Shown here in pieces: positions 35,401-47,000 of a DNA stretch of 64,000 nt. Each line of letters begins with the position of its first letter. The first letter of the stretch is position 1. The stretch covers positions 10,773,232-10,837,231 of the forward strand of contig NC_135561.1 in assembly GCF_964340395.1 (NCBI RefSeq), in the 5' to 3' direction. The notes under the pieces are model-generated. The model searched no databases and was not told the origin of the DNA. It saw only the letters and a list, made by a program, of their open reading frames with translations. This stretch comes from Glandiceps talaboti (Eukaryota; Hemichordata; Enteropneusta; Spengelidae). The position numbers and the translations under genes were made by a program.

Positions 35401-35575
35401 TACTATGAAGTCATAGGTCAAAAAAGTGGACGAATTACAGTCATTGAACTTGTACAATGAATAATATCCAGATTGCTTCAGTGACTGAGACATGGTTTTG
35501 TGATGAACCCACCAAAAGACAAAAATGTTACAGACTGTACCCCTTTCAGCTTTCAGGAGAGGTCTGATTGACTGT
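35401..35575 (+). pseudogene. LINE endonuclease fragment
   Basis: The plus strand reads VKKVDELQSLNLYN, then after a frame break NNIQIASVTETWFCDE. This matches the start of the apurinic-type endonuclease of non-LTR retrotransposons (asp/glu-containing ITETW motif). It is short, frameshifted and ends at a stop, so it is a relic. Confidence 0.55.
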
Positions 35576-36020
35576 ACATTTACTTTGGGTCATCTCTTTA
35601 TAACCTTACACTTCAGTATTTTTTTTTAAACTATTAGTTGACAGATAAAACTAGTACATACATTTCTGTATATCTATATTTTTGTTCATTTGGAAGTAGT
35701 TTTATATGAGCTGTTACCAGATGCAAATCATAGTCTAATGTTATATTATAAACTTACGTATATTTAGAATTCGGTACTCGCAACTGTATTGTAATGATTA
35801 TGTGTCAATTTCATTTTTTTCAAAAGTTTAGAAAGTTGTGGTTCAAGGTATTTTCTTAGGTATTAGGTATATATTTCTTAGGTATTTTCTTTTCAAAGTA
35901 TATTCTTGTCATTGGCAGGTGAGATATTGTCAGAAATATAGCATGTAGTATTGTTTATACTCACAACATTTCTCCACCTGGCAAGGAACTTGTAAATATA
36001 GGCAATATTTGGTGGGTATT

Positions 36021-36045
36021 GGGGGGGGGGGGGGGGGGGGGGGGG
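36021..36045 (+). repeat. poly-G run of about 25
   Basis: Longest homopolymer in the window; true length uncertain. Confidence 0.8.
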
Positions 36046-36168
36046 CATACATCATTGTTTATTGTACTCTATGATCCAAATAAAACTGTACAGCAATCAA
36101 CCTAAAATGTTCAGTGATACACTCATAGACCTTTCCAATATCACTCTACAGGTTAAAATAGTCATTTT

Positions 36169-36382
36169 CAATGACAGCGCCCTCAGTTGGCAAGGTATAA
36201 TTTCAATAATACCACTCAATTTACAATAGCCCTTTCCAATGACAGCACCCTCAGTTAGCAAGGTATAATTTCATTAATACCACTCAATTTACAATAGCCC
36301 TTTCCAATGATAGCCCCCTCAGTTAGCAAGGTATAATTTCATTAATAGCACTCAATTTACAATAGCCCTTTACAATGACAGT
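36169..36382. repeat. 68-bp tandem repeat, three units
   Basis: CAATGACAGCGCCCTCAGTT units start at 36169, 36237 and 36305, with a fourth truncated at 36373. Between them is AAGGTATAATTTCATTAATA. Confidence 0.9.
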
Positions 36383-36854
36383 TTATCCTTACACTGAAGC
36401 TATATAACCCAATCAAAGCTTATGTACCTCATATATTTGAACACTACACCATACATTATTTTCAGTGGAGAAAGTGGTGATGATGTGGCGGCCCGTTTAT
36501 TGCGGTACAGCACATTATAGTCACAAGTAATCTGTCGTTTTTTTAGCAATGTCAAATTAAGTCGGACATTCAGGGCGCCAAATCGAGTTTTATTCTTTTT
36601 CAAATTTCCTGACATAAAATTTCTTGTATGAAAGTAATACCTATGGAAACATAGTAATATAATGTATTGTACTGTATTGTTATGTCTTAATGACTGATTT
36701 GTACAATGTCATCCAATGTCTTTAATACAGCACTTATTTACTACCACTTCAAAAATGTGTATATGTGTGAAGGTCTTTTCAGTGTAAATAAAATTGCAAT
36801 TGAAACATCAAATTAAATTTGTCTTCTCACTATCTTTATCACCAGCATTCGGGT

Positions 36855-37000
36855 AGGGGTGGGATGAGGGTACTCAGATAAATTTTACACAGGTGTGTGC
36901 CCCCCCAGGTTGGGATGAGGGTACTCAGGTGTGTGTGCCCCCCCCCCCCCACCCCCCAGGTTGGGATGAGGGTACTCAGGTGTGTGCCCCCCAGGACCCA
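36855..37000. repeat. GGGATGAGGGTACTCAGG tandem repeat with C-run
   Basis: Three units of GGTTGGGATGAGGGTACTCA followed by GTGTGTGCCCCCC, with an expanded C-run in the middle. Confidence 0.8.
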
Positions 37001-38118
37001 AACAACTACAAATATCTAAGTTTTTCGGCGTGAAACAGACCCATATAAGGTACTCCTAACACTGCAGACCCATGCATAAGGATATTCCCACCGTTGGGGG
37101 TGCCATGTAGGTCCTATCAGCTGTGGACACCTTACTATATGCTTGACAGAGTCACTGCTAGATTGGACACTTCGAAGTGGACACAATGTCTTTGATTTTT
37201 TGAAGGCAAATTTACCTTTTACCTGACAATTGAGAAAATATTAAGTATGAAATAGGTACACGCGTGTCGGCTCCATATTTAGGGATATTTAAGACTAAAT
37301 AGACCCATAGTTAGATATTTAGGTATTTTTGTGAAAGAGGGGCCCATTTGGGCAGTACATTTCAATTCACCTTCTTATAGAAGTACCCCCACCCCCACCC
37401 TCAGCCTGCACTCATCAAAACACACTTCTCCAAATTTGGAATCCTTACTGTTGGGAACCTTTTCATTTGAAAATGAAATGTTTCTGCACTCCTCCTTGCT
37501 TTTAGTATGTGATTGATTGATAGCAGATAGTAGTATATCTTCCACCTATACCTTGCTATATATTCCAGGTTAAACTTTTTGTCTCCGCCAGGAAGGATAA
37601 TCCAAGATTAAAAGGTGTTAAAATAAATTAATGTCTAATGAACAGTGAATGAAAGCAAGGAGAGTCACTTCAGATTAAATTATTCGGCAGAATCATCAAA
37701 CTTTATTGCTTGATTTTAAATATTTTACATTCCTCACCATATCTGACTGCGACCTCATTAAAATCTATAAGCCCCTATCTGTTACTATGACAACACTTGA
37801 AAACTGGCAAGAACTCACTTGAAGGAATCATGACCCAAAATAAAGATATAGATAAAACCATTTTTTTTAAATCTATGAAACTACAGTTACAAAATATTTC
37901 CCATTCATACATAGAATAAAATAAATTAATATTTTTCAAAAAATCTGTTTCATAAACCATAGAAATTACAAAACAGTGGAATTAATATTAACATCCTTGT
38001 TGATTCAGTAAATTACACACCAACATAAAAAGCAATTTCACTGTGTGGTTAGCAATTCACATGATCATTTTAGCAAACTGCCTGCCCAAGTTGAAAGGAG
38101 AATAGCTTCACTAGCTGC
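37001..38118. other. Intergenic, nothing recognised
   Basis: Short unconvincing open frames only. Confidence 0.5.
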
Positions 38119-38400
38119 AAACTCTCTCACAGTCCTTGGCGCTTCGCATTGTTAAAAGGGTTGTTTTGTATGTAAAGATATCAACTGCATAATTGTACTT
38201 TAAATTAATATCCTTGTACTGTGCCCTCATTGGCCACATCAGGCTAACCATTTATTGACGTGTTACTGCGACGATCCATCTTATCGTGAAGCCCCAAGCT
38301 TTGCAGTAACACATCAATAGTACAATTATGTGGTAGAAATCAATACATACAAAACAACCCTTTTCAGCAATATGAAGCTCTTAGGACTGTGAGAGATTCT
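38119..38400. mobile_element. MITE-like element, ACTCTCTCACAGTCCT family, copy 1
   Basis: Ends AACTCTCTCACAGTCCTT and AGGACTGTGAGAGATTCT are inverted repeats. It shares TTGTACTGTGCCCTCAT, GACGTGTTACTGCGA and GCGCTTCGCA-type motifs with the copy at 43406-43605. An internal inverted duplication makes it longer. Confidence 0.75.
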
Positions 38401-39340
38401 ACATTAGCTGCATTAGCTGCAACTTGACCATTTCTTGAAATTGCTTTCAGTCATATAATGACTTACTTCTCAAAATTGTTCACCATGAGGTGTATTAAAT
38501 CACAAACAGGTAAACCAGTGTGTAGCTGTACACATAACACGGCGTGAAAATGTAATGACTTTGTATATTACATAACAGATGCTAAAATTAGTGCCTCCAT
38601 TGAATTTATACACAAAAAATAACCATTCACAGAACACACCATAAAATAATTCATGGCAATCTCTGTGACTGTATAACCTCACTTGTTATTGAATATTCAA
38701 AGACCACTACCATATATAGGTATCAAGACAAGTCAAAACTAACACGAAAAAGATTTAAAACCAGGCTTCTGCTCTAGATTTCAAACTATCACTACACTGT
38801 GTACGGATACCATCAGCCACTAATTAACAGCTATAATGTCTTTCAATATACATTCATCTTTGGTTACTTGATGAAAAAAAAATGTCACAGTTGTAGCCAG
38901 TATCTATTTCATCAGCCTCAACATCTACAGACTAAGTTTTGATTAATTTACACTACATATTGTGTTCTTGGAAATTAGGTATATTAGGCACACACAAAAA
39001 AAGAATTGTTTCTGGTCATCACTTAAAATACCCTTGTGTCAGTCTGTTTTTCGTGTTTGTCCAGCCCATGCTAAGGAGCCTAACTTAAACTTTAACCTAC
39101 CCCTACTACTTAGCTTAATTTAAAAAAAATACACAATTATTAAATATTTCAATGGGGTTTTGTTGAAAATTGAAAGGTGAAGATTTATCACTGGGTTTGA
39201 TAAAAACAAAGTTACTCCACTAAATTTTATTGCATAGTTTGTAAATATAAATTTTAACTTTATTTTGGCAGTCTTTTTGTTTGTATTATTATTCAATGAA
39301 TGAATGAAACAGATACAGTGTATAACTACTATTGGTTCAC
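38401..39340. other. Intergenic, nothing recognised
   Basis: AT-rich; short open frames only. Confidence 0.5.
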
Positions 39341-39345
39341 TACCA

Positions 39346-40615
39346 AACATGTTACTAGGGAGTCAAATCATACTACCAAGCATGCTACTAGGGAGTCAAA
39401 TCATACTACCAAGCATGTTACTAGGGAGTCAAATCATACTACCAAGCATGCTACTAGGGAGTCAAATCATACTACCAAACATGTTACTAGGGAGTCAAAT
39501 CATACTACCAAGCATGCTACTAGGGAGTCAAATCATACTACCAAGTGTGCTACTAGGGAGTCAAATCATACTACCAAGTGTGCTACTAGGGAGTCAAATC
39601 ATACTACTAAACATGTTACTGGGGAGTCAAATCATACTACCAAGCATGCTACTAGGGAATCAAATCATACTACCAAGCATGCTACTAGGGAGTCAAATCA
39701 TACTACCAAGCATGTTACTAGGGAGTCAAATCATACTACCAAGCATGCTACTAGGGAGTCAAATCATACTACCAAACATGTTACTAGGGAGTCAAATCAT
39801 ACTACCAAGCATGCTACTAGGGAGTCAAATCATACTACCAAGTGTGCTACTAGGGAGTCAAATCATACTACCAAGTGTGCTACTAGGGAGTCAAATCATA
39901 CTACCAAGTGTGCTACTAGGGAGTCAAATCATGCTACTAAACATGTTACTAGGGAGTCAAATCATACTACCAAGTGTGCTACTAGGGAGTCAAATCATAC
40001 TACTAAACATGTTACTGGGGAGTCAAATCATACTACCAAGCATGCTACTAGGGAATCAAATCATACTACCAAGCATGCTACTAGGGAGTCAAATCATACT
40101 ACCAAGTGTGCTACTAGAGAGTCAAATCATACTACCAAGTGTGCTACTAGGGAGTCAAATTATACTACCAAGTGTGCTACTAGGGAGTCAAATCACACTA
40201 CCAAACATGTTACTAGGGAGTCAAATCATACTACCAAGCATGCTACTAGGGAGTCAAATCATACTACCAAGTGTGCTACTAGGGAGTCAAATTATGCTAC
40301 CAAGTGTGCTACTAAAGTCAAATCATACTACCAAGTGTGCTACTAGGGAGTCAAATTATACTACCAAGTGTGCTACTAGGGAGTCAAATCATACTACCAA
40401 ACATGTTACTAGGGAGTCAAATCATACTACCAAACATGCTAGTAGAGGGCCAACTCATACTACCAAACATGCTACTAGGGAGTCAAATTATGCTACCAAA
40501 CATTCTAGAGGGCCAAATCATACCAAACATGCTACTAGGGAGTCAAATCCTTCTACCAAACATGCTATTTTAAATCATACTAGGGGGTCAAATCTTAGAA
40601 CATCACAACACAAGT
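39346..40615. repeat. 33-bp minisatellite, about 37 units
   Basis: The unit is ACTAGGGAGTCAAATCATAC followed by TACCAAGCATGCT; variants end CATGCT, CATGTT or GTGTGCT. Because 33 is a multiple of three, two plus-strand frames stay open for 348 and 437 codons, giving TRESNHTTKHA and MLLGSQIILPS repeats. Variant order shows nested duplication: units 3-8 recur as 12-17, and the GGGGAGTC/GGGAATC pair at units 9-10 recurs at 21-22. The last units decay. It lies just past the ALDH8A1 3' end; I regard the frames as non-coding. Confidence 0.95.
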
Positions 40616-40747
40616 AAAATGTCAACAATTCTGTTTTTGCACAAAAGTAGCTTTTTCTCTCTTGATTTACTAAATTAGGAATGTATTTCAGTTTTCTTGA
40701 AGAAAGTGACAGATGTCTAAGATGATTATTTCTAAGGTGCATACTAT

Positions 40748-40753
40748 TTTAAT
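40748..40753 (-). promoter_or_regulatory. ALDH8A1: Candidate polyadenylation signal of ALDH8A1
   Basis: ATTAAA on the minus strand about 60 bp past the stop. Weak evidence; a more distal signal is possible. Confidence 0.3.
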
Positions 40754-40811
40754 CACAATCCCTCTGCGATAAAAGAACTGTGCCATCATGTTCAATCTTT
40801 ATCCATCTAGT

Positions 40812-40959
40812 TCAAGTCTTGATACAGATCACCTTTTCTTCCGTATAGAATTCCATGGAATCTTTGGCCCCTTCCCGGCCTAATCCAGAGGACTTCATTC
40901 CACCAAATGGCATATTGAGATCACGGACAAACCAACAATTTGCCCAAACAGTGCCAGCC
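40812..40959 (-). CDS. ALDH8A1: ALDH8A1 exon 9, frameshifted
   Basis: Acceptor AACTTTAG. The first 13 codons read [13 protein letters not shown]; the homologous continuation [17 protein letters not shown] is in the next frame because of one extra T (plus-strand A) at 40920/40921. As written, the frame instead runs 36 unrelated codons to TAG at 40807-40809; with the extra base ignored it ends IKT-stop at 40812. Exon length 148 is one more than a multiple of three. Confidence 0.9.
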
Positions 40960-40974
40960 TAAAGTTTGCAAAAT

Positions 40975-41036
<62 letters not shown>

Positions 41037-44000
41037 GTATTCACCCTGTCCTGTTATATTTATTTATACATGTATATATTTATAATGCTATTTGTACACT
41101 GAAAGCCATACTGTCGTATTCTACAATATTTGTAGTAGAATACATACTGTCCCTTTCTACAGTATAGCATGGCTATTTGTAGCCTGGCATCCATACTGTC
41201 CTGTACTACAGTGAAAGGATGATAAAAATATCCTTAAAGGATGATAAAAAATATCCTTAAATGCAGAATGTTTCATGTCTACATAGACACGCGATTGAAA
41301 TATGATTTCAATAGCGCCCCCAGTGGCAATCCTACAGCTTCTTTTGTCTTACCGATAAAATGGCCTATGCCATACTGCGACAAACATACCATGCTAGCTA
41401 GCAGATCTGAACATGCTGTTTTTTATTACTGGTCACTTACATGTAAATTCTATGAAGCCACTTTGGTCTATACTTTGGATTGAAAATTTTATTTCAATAG
41501 CGCCCCCAGTGGCAAAACTATAGAATCTTTTATCTTTCCTATAACTGACACAGACAGCACATCTAAAATATGCTCTATTTCATTATTACAGACTTACATG
41601 TAGTTTCTGTGCAACTCTGTGTGTTCTTCCAACATCACTGCTCCACACACAGGCTGCCAATCCATACTTGACATCATTGGCTCTCTGTATTACCTGGGAT
41701 ACAAAGACAAGAAGTTTTACAAATATCACCTTTTTGTAAAATTCTAACACAACTATTTACTTGCTTTACATTGCTAACATTGTTTACAATCTAGTCAATG
41801 ACTATTTACTTACTTTACACTGCTAACATTGTTGACACTCTAGTCAATGACTATTTACTTGCTTTGTACTGCTAACATTGTTTACACTCTAGTCAAAAAC
41901 TATTTACTTACTTTGCACCACTAACATTGTTTACACTCTAGTCAAAAACTATTTACTTACTTTGCACCACTAACATTGTTTACACTCTAGTCAAAAACTA
42001 TTTACTTGCTTTGCACCACTAACATTGTTTACATTCTAGTCAAACATTGTACAAGAGCTGACAAACATACCATATTTAGACATTACATAACTCCCCAATA
42101 AACACTACCTTTATGAGGGACTGTGTTATTGGTTAGAATTCTGTGACTGATTAACAAAGACATGATGTTAATGACTGCATGGGTGGCTGTGGATGAATTT
42201 TAAATTGCATCTCATGCATCTCAGGATTTCTAGAGTAATGACTTTGACTATACGTGAGTGGAGGTGTAAATCATAACAATACCGTACAGCGACTAGACTA
42301 GGTAGAGAGTTAAAATAGAACAAGAAGGTTGACTTATTCTCATGCACACCTTTAGTAATGTGTCGGCAAAGAAATTGAATGATATTTATTTTTATGATGT
42401 GACTGGACGGTAAAATTCTATTTCAGGTAACGAGAATTGAAACAGTATTTTTTTTAAATACTTAATATGAATGTAATATTAAAATGATTGTGGCACACAG
42501 TAGAGTTATATTACTTGAGTGTTTATTACAACCTAGGTATAAGCTTACCTCCTCCTCGGAGTCAAATGGTGTGATGCAAACCACAGGACCAAAGATTTCC
42601 TCCTGCATACAACGTGATTTATCACCCAGGCCTGACACTACAGTTGGTTTCATGAAATAACCCTTGTGGCAAATCAAAGGAAAATAGTTTAAATTCTGAA
42701 ATGTTCTCCCTCTTCCTAAAAAAGTTATTAAACACTATTGGTACTATATTTCATTTAATGTCTAATTCAATTTCCTTATTGTAATTTTGAGGTAGAAAAA
42801 ACAAAAAGATTAAATTGCTACCACTACAACAAACCCCTCCCCCTTCACTCCCCCCCCCCCCACCTCAACCTCACAGGAATTATGTTTACCATGCACCAGT
42901 TTCCATAATTGATGGTCCATTACTTATTGTTGGCCCCTTACCTTACATTCTAACTTCTACTCAACCTAGTTCTAATGGCAAGATACATTCATTTCAATCC
43001 AGTCTCCACATGAATGGTATATAAGAAGTTACTATAATTTGAAAGATCTAAAAAATTAATCTTCAAGTACAACTGTTTTCATACAGAAAACAAAGTTTCA
43101 GTCAGTATGAGAACTTGAATCCAATACCTCTTTGTGTTTTTCTGGTAAGTCTGGCTTTTCATCCACCCTATCACCACAATGGATTGTTCCACCTTCAGTG
43201 ACAGCAATGTTGACATAACCTTTGACCTTTGCCAGGTGTTCTTTGCTGACAAGAGCACCCATATTGGTGGTGTCCTCGTATGGTGCTCCTACTTTCACCT
43301 TTCTGCAAGTACACAGTATGATGACATAACTCAACTCAAGTTGTGGACTAGATCAGAGTAGTGGCAATTCATGATCACGCTAATAATAATAATACCAGCT
43401 AGTTGAGTAGACTCTCTCACAGTCCTAAAGCTAAACGAGTTATTTTGTATGTACTGATATCATATTCTATATAACAGTACTCGAATATCCTTGTACTGTG
43501 CGCCCTCATCGACCACATAGAGATAACGATTTGTCGACGTGTGACTGCGAGGCTCCGTGTTTTCGCGAGTAATGCGAAGCTCTGAGGACTGTGAGAGAGT
43601 CTACTAGTAGACATAAAGTTACCTTCTTTGGAATTTAGTTTGAAGCAACTACACAGTTTTTGTTCAAATTACCAGCTGGCCAAACATCATTATTACAATT
43701 ATATCATTCCCAATATTTTTCTTCATTCAGCCAGAAAATACTCGTGACCTAAGGATTTTGTCAGTAACTCTGGGTTTTTTCGACTTGTAGTGACAAGGCC
43801 CCTTAGGTGAATGTATTTTCCTTAGGTGAACAAAGGATGAATATGGGGGAATAGTATTTGACACATATCACTTCATTGAGTGTGACTTTGATGAATGAAA
43901 TTAACAACTGAGCTGAGATTGGACGGAGATGAAATAGCACCTGGTTAAAATGAACAATATGTCAAGTTGGGGCTCACCTGGCTCCTTCTATGAATTTCTC

Positions 44001-47000
44001 CAAGAATGTATCATAGATACCCTTTTGTACAAAGAGTCTACTGTTGCAGAGACAGATTTCACCTTGGTTGGCAAAGCAAGATTTGACAGTGGTTGCTACA
44101 CACTCGTCCAGTTTGACATCATCAAACACAATACATGGGTTCTTTCCACCAAGCTAAAAAAAATAATTAAAACGTATCTTATCTTGAAAAATGAATTTTT
44201 TACATTCACAGTACTAATAGATTAATAGACCTGTTGCCGTTTTCAAGATGCAATGTTCATCTCTCCATACAACGCCATGTATTCTGTATGTGAAGGGGTT
44301 TTTATACGTACTAGTCATATGGGGCTGATTGTCACCCGACCGTACCCAAGGTCATTACTGGGACAAGCCATTAAAGAAGCAAGTCCACTTGTTATCAAAG
44401 AGTACCAATATTTACACATGTGATGATGGGCTCTTACATAACACAAGTAAACAGTGTAGTTCACAGCGTAAGATCATTTCTAAGGAGTGGGTCAATTGAG
44501 GCAAACCTTATCTCCGTCTTATATCAGTTGTTATCAATTTATTAGGCTATTATAAGTAACACTACAAACAGCTTTAGAGATGCAAACAACTTTTATGACA
44601 CCCGTTTTCGTCAGGCAAGCCCGCGGGTTTGTTGCACTTGGACCATTAATGGCTTGTGAATGTCATGTTTACCAGTAAAAACCTTCTCTGTCATTGATGG
44701 TGTTTAGTCTTGGTTCTATAAAATCACTCACAATTAAAGTCATTTCATGATGAAAATGTTATAATTTCAAATGTCATAAAAGATAAAACAAACCTAAGTA
44801 TAACAACGTAAGTGAAGTGGATTCTCATGCAATGCATCTTGGGAGTGGAAAATTGACTATCGATGATAGGAAATACAAATATAGCAACCTTTTATAATAA
44901 TCATAAATATGTAAAAGTGACATCACAGGTCATCAGCTGCCACAGTTTGTATTGAGTGGTTATAATAAATGATAATATCTAATTATATTCACATGTAAAT
45001 TGATCATCTTACCTCTAAAGACAATTTCTTACAGTAAGGAGCACTATCTTGTCGTATCTTCTCAGCTGTCATTGTACTACCAGTAAAAGAGATCATCGGT
45101 ACATCAGAGTGTTTTACCAAGGCACTACCAGCTCTAGGGCCAGTACCAAATACAATATTAACAACACCTGGTGGTAAACCTGTACAATGCAAAATATAGA
45201 ATCTGAATTTAACAATAGCCAATCCTAGGACCAGTACCAAAGACAATGTTAACAACACCTGGTGGTAAACCTACAAAATGTTAAAATACAGAATCTGAAT
45301 TTAACAATAGCCAATCCTGGGACCCGTACCAAACACAATGTTAACAACACCTGGTGGTAAACCTGTAAAATGCAAAATATGGAATCTGAATTTAACAACA
45401 CCCAATCCTAAGACCCGTACCAAAGACAATGTTAACAACACCTGGTGGTAAACCTGTAAAATGCAAAATATAGAATCTGAATTTAACAATAGCCAATCCT
45501 GGGACCCGTACCAAACACAATGTTAACAACACCTGGTGGTAAACCTACAAAATGTTAAAATACAGAATCTGAATTTAACAACAGCCAATCCTGGGACCAG
45601 TACGAAAGACAATGTTAACACTTGAACACCTGGTGGTAAACCTACAACATGTAAAATATGGAATCTGAATTTATACAACAGCCAATCCTAGGACCCGTAC
45701 CAAAGACACTTAACACTTATCTTTTCAAGGAACACTACGGGGTTGTGGAAATTATATTGTCGTTTTAGCCTTGTAAACTTTGTAATCGTACGTAGTTTCA
45801 TGTAAATTGTTGTCATGTTAGCCTTGTTTACTTTGAAATATTTATCATTTTAGCCATGTAAAGTGTTGTAATTATATTTAACATGCACAAACCAGGTTAA
45901 CCAAAAAATTATGGAATATATACTCTGGTCATTCTACATCACGACAACACGCATCTATGTCACAACAACGCATGTTTATGTCACTGATTCTCCTGTGTTC
46001 GATATGTGAGTCAAAATGTTGAAAATTTCCATTTCTTTCCCTAATTTTTTGTTCATATTACTGGTGATAGTATAATTATATTATTCCCAAATGTTTTTAA
46101 TTCACCTGGAAAAAAACTCATGACCTAAGGGTTGTCACTACTCATCTAGTGACTCGTAGTGACTCGTAGTGACAAGGGTCCCTTAGGTCACCCATATTTT
46201 CATTGGCTGAATGGAAAAAAATATTGGGGAATAATATGTACTTCTCATTTTATCCACGTATCTACATTTTTAGGATTGTAAAGAGCACTAAGACATAGTA
46301 GGTGAACTTTTTAAGAAATTAAATTATTATTTATTATAAATGTGAAACTTTCAATTTTTAATTTTAGCACACTAACCTGCTTCATTGAGTACTTTTCCCA
46401 GCATCCATGCAGTCACTGATGTCATTTCACTAGGTTTACAAACACATGTGTTCCCAGCTGCAATACACGGTGCAATCTTGAAGGTCAATAGATATAGGGG
46501 TAGATTCCATGGACTAATAAGACCTGCTACACCAATTGGTATCTGCATTGTATAGTTCAGGCACCCCCTGTCTTCCATCAGAGTTGAACTAGAAATGTAC
46601 CAATGCAAGAATGTGTGTTCATAGAGTCAGGATTCATAGTTTCAAATGAAAGTTTCTACTCACAGAATAAAAATAAGTGGGAAAGCAAATCTCAAATTTG
46701 TCGCTGATATTGGTAAAGGTTTACTCTAATTTGGGAAAATCTACAATTTCAGACTGATTTTACAATACGCTAAGACCATTGTCACCATTATTTGGAGATG
46801 ACTGTGATCAGATCATTCTGTTATCAATGGTGGACTATTAAAACTGGCTTTGAAAGTGATGAGAACTGTTTTCCTTTTTTCATCAAATTACCATAAATTC
46901 AGTCACATACGAACATATCAAACAGTTTACACCTTACAGAAAGACAGAGGAATGAAATCTAACTTACCAGTTGGTCTTATATAAAATTGATGAAGAAAAG

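Noticed and set aside
39346-40615. CRISPR array
   Set aside because: Contiguous repeat units with no unique spacers, in an intron-bearing animal genome.
39300-40617. 348- and 437-codon open frames as genes
   Set aside because: Both are frames of the 33-bp minisatellite; two overlapping open frames in one repeat argue for period arithmetic, not coding.
45301-45489. Extra ALDH8A1 exon or a second ALDH gene from the repeated [16 protein letters not shown] segments
   Set aside because: Only the first part of exon 4 is repeated; units lack the rest of the exon and a donor in frame.
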